DNA from: Rhodococcus oxybenzonivorans
GTDB taxonomy: Bacteria > Actinomycetota > Actinomycetes > Mycobacteriales > Mycobacteriaceae
Length of the DNA stretch: 64,000 nucleotides
Reading direction: 5' to 3'
Assembly (NCBI RefSeq): GCF_003130705.1
Contig: NZ_CP021354.1
Location: forward strand, 6,200,001 to 6,264,000
Shown here: positions 62,737-64,000 of the stretch, one piece after another
How the letters are laid out: each line of letters opens with the position of its first letter
How positions within the stretch are numbered: the first letter of the stretch is position 1
The notes under the pieces: model-generated
The model's input: the letters and a program-made list of their open reading frames with translations, nothing else
The model's database searches: none
What the model was told of the DNA's origin: nothing
Translations under genes and position numbers: made by a program

Positions 62737-63960
62737 ATGCGCAATCACCGTTCCCACTGTCTGGCCGCACTTCTGACTCTGGTGCTGTGCACCGCGTTTC
62801 TCACCGCCTGTGGCTCCACCTCCGCACCGTCCGCGCCCACCAGTGCGCAACCGTCGGCAGGGCCGCAGATCACCGTGGTCCCGGCCGACGGGGTGGCGGC
62901 GGTGAAACCGCTCGATCCGGTGTCGGTAGACGCCACGGGTGGCACTCTCGAGTCGGTCAGGATGACCAACGACGAGGGCCGGGTCATCGACGGCATCTTC
63001 ACCCCGGACCGCGTGTCATGGAAGCCGGGCGTACCCCTCGGCTACGGCAAGACCTACACCCTGGTGATCACCGCGGTCGGCGATGACGGCGCCCGTAGCG
63101 ATCGAACGAGCACATTCACCACCGTGCGGCCCGGCAACCAGACCAAACCCTCGTTCCTGACGACCGGTGGCAACCTCCTCACCGACGGCGGCACCTTCGG
63201 CGTCGGCATCGTGATCGTCACCCATTTCGACGAGCCGATCACCGACCGCGCAGCCGCCGAACGGGCACTGAGCGTCGAAACGACGCCGCCGGTGTCGGGC
63301 TCCTGGTATTGGGCCGACGATCAGAATGTGCACTGGCGCCCGCAGAACTATTACGAACCCGGCACGAAAGTCACCGTCCGCGCGAATGTCTACGGAAAAC
63401 CTCTCGGCGAGGGTCTGTTCGGTCAGGAGGACGCGACCACCTCCTTCACCATCGGAGACGCCCACATTTCCGTGGCCGACGACACCACCAAACAGATCAC
63501 CGTCAGCGATAACGGCGAGGTGGTCCGCACCATGCCGACGTCGATGGGCATGGGCGGAAGTGAAGTCGTCGGCGGCCAGACCCTGACGTTCTGGACCCAG
63601 CCGGGCATCTACACCGTGATCGACAAGGCCAACCCCGTGGTGATGGATTCCTCCACCTATGGGCTGCCGGTGAACTCCCGCCTCGGCTACAAGGAGTCGA
63701 TCAACTTCGCAACCCGGATCAGCACCGACGGCATCTACCTCCACGAACTCGCGGACACCATCTGGGCTCAGGGCAACACCAACGTCTCGCACGGATGCCT
63801 GAACCTCAGCCCCGAGAACGCCCGCTGGTTCTACGACTTCTCCCGCCCCGGCGACATCGTCGAGGTGCGCAACACCGGCGGCGCCCCCCTGGAGCAATGG
63901 CAGAACGGTGACTGGAGCGTGCCCTGGGATCAGTGGCTGGCGGGCAGCGCGCTGCGCTGA
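62737..63960 (+). CDS. L,D-transpeptidase lipoprotein
   Basis: 407 residues. Lipobox LTACGST (Cys about residue 25), Pro/Ala/Ser linker, two immunoglobulin-like domains (about 45-150 and 155-250), then a YkuD catalytic domain with YGLPVNSRLGYKESI and active-site NVSHGCLNLS (Cys nucleophile), ending with a C-terminal tail rich in Trp. Same plan as mycobacterial LdtMt2-type enzymes that make 3-3 cross-links in peptidoglycan and resist many beta-lactams. Starts at ATG 62737; divergent from iclR. Confidence 0.93.
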   Translation: MRNHRSHCLAALLTLVLCTAFLTACGSTSAPSAPTSAQPSAGPQITVVPADGVAAVKPLDPVSVDATGGTLESVRMTNDEGRVIDGIFTPDRVSWKPGVPLGYGKTYTLVITAVGDDGARSDRTSTFTTVRPGNQTKPSFLTTGGNLLTDGGTFGVGIVIVTHFDEPITDRAAAERALSVETTPPVSGSWYWADDQNVHWRPQNYYEPGTKVTVRANVYGKPLGEGLFGQEDATTSFTIGDAHISVADDTTKQITVSDNGEVVRTMPTSMGMGGSEVVGGQTLTFWTQPGIYTVIDKANPVVMDSSTYGLPVNSRLGYKESINFATRISTDGIYLHELADTIWAQGNTNVSHGCLNLSPENARWFYDFSRPGDIVEVRNTGGAPLEQWQNGDWSVPWDQWLAGSALR

Positions 63961-64000
63961 CGCTTCGACGTGGCAGTTCGTGCAGCGCCGCCGGCCGCCG

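Noticed and set aside
1..64000. tRNA, rRNA, CRISPR, insertion sequences, integrases or prophage genes.
   Set aside because: None found by reading the sequence and its translated products; the window looks like ordinary chromosomal backbone with accessory stress genes.

Overview
The window looks like a chromosomal segment of a mycolic-acid actinobacterium, most likely a Rhodococcus close to R. opacus, R. jostii or R. wratislaviensis. Support: very high G+C with strong G/C third-position bias; GTG starts, four-base stop/start overlaps and probable leaderless starts; an actinobacterial IHF paralogue; a cyclopropane/mycolate-type methyltransferase; an Rv1747-like FHA/ABC transporter; a UPF0182 giant membrane protein; an L,D-transpeptidase lipoprotein; and a CYP199-type P450 cluster. 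I saw no rRNA, tRNA, CRISPR array, transposase or prophage gene.

Layout. 1-4 kb: a broken LGFP-repeat protein, a frameshifted Cu/Zn superoxide dismutase lipoprotein, a LapA-domain protein, an SRPBCC protein and a MarR regulator. 4.2-6.4 kb: an ectoine-hydroxylase-like dioxygenase overlapping an ectB transaminase, without ectA or ectC. 6.6-15.6 kb: small stress/envelope genes (lipoproteins, DUF3052, IHF paralogue, three PRC-barrel proteins, GlsB-type and SPW membrane proteins), a hydrolase, a K+ channel and a second, frameshifted SOD-like lipoprotein. 15.8-22 kb: a large signalling-type NTPase, an FAD oxidoreductase, a STAS protein and a K+ channel with an RCK domain. 22-30 kb: UPF0182, a CPA2 antiporter and a TetR-ABC exporter locus. 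30-42 kb: a hydrolase lacking its nucleophile, a KimA-like K+ importer, an acyltransferase-SGNH fusion, TrkH/TrkA behind a GT87-like gene with an in-frame stop, a sugar dehydrogenase and DUF389. 42-58 kb: hydrolases, a PucR regulator, pirin, a MarR/VOC divergon, YceI, a RES toxin-antitoxin pair, an iminopeptidase, the FHA-ABC protein, YihY, YdeI, a VOC/WYL divergon, and a methyltransferase coupled to a HadA-like dehydratase. 58-62.6 kb: an IclR-reductase-P450-MFS cluster resembling the para-alkoxybenzoate demethylase (PbdAB) locus. 62.7 kb to the end: an L,D-transpeptidase.

Common themes are cation and osmotic control (two K+ channels, KimA-like, TrkHA, CPA2, ectD/ectB) and envelope maintenance. 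Two non-coding signals tie distant genes together. A GCAA-N3-TTGC-type inverted repeat lies before marR, ectD, the DUF3052 gene and a PRC-barrel gene. A conserved promoter-plus-leader element, with a possible structured RNA, precedes both the 30.3 kb hydrolase and the GT87-like gene. Several genes carry single-base indels in G/C runs, which could be sequencing errors or real decay; the sequence alone does not decide.
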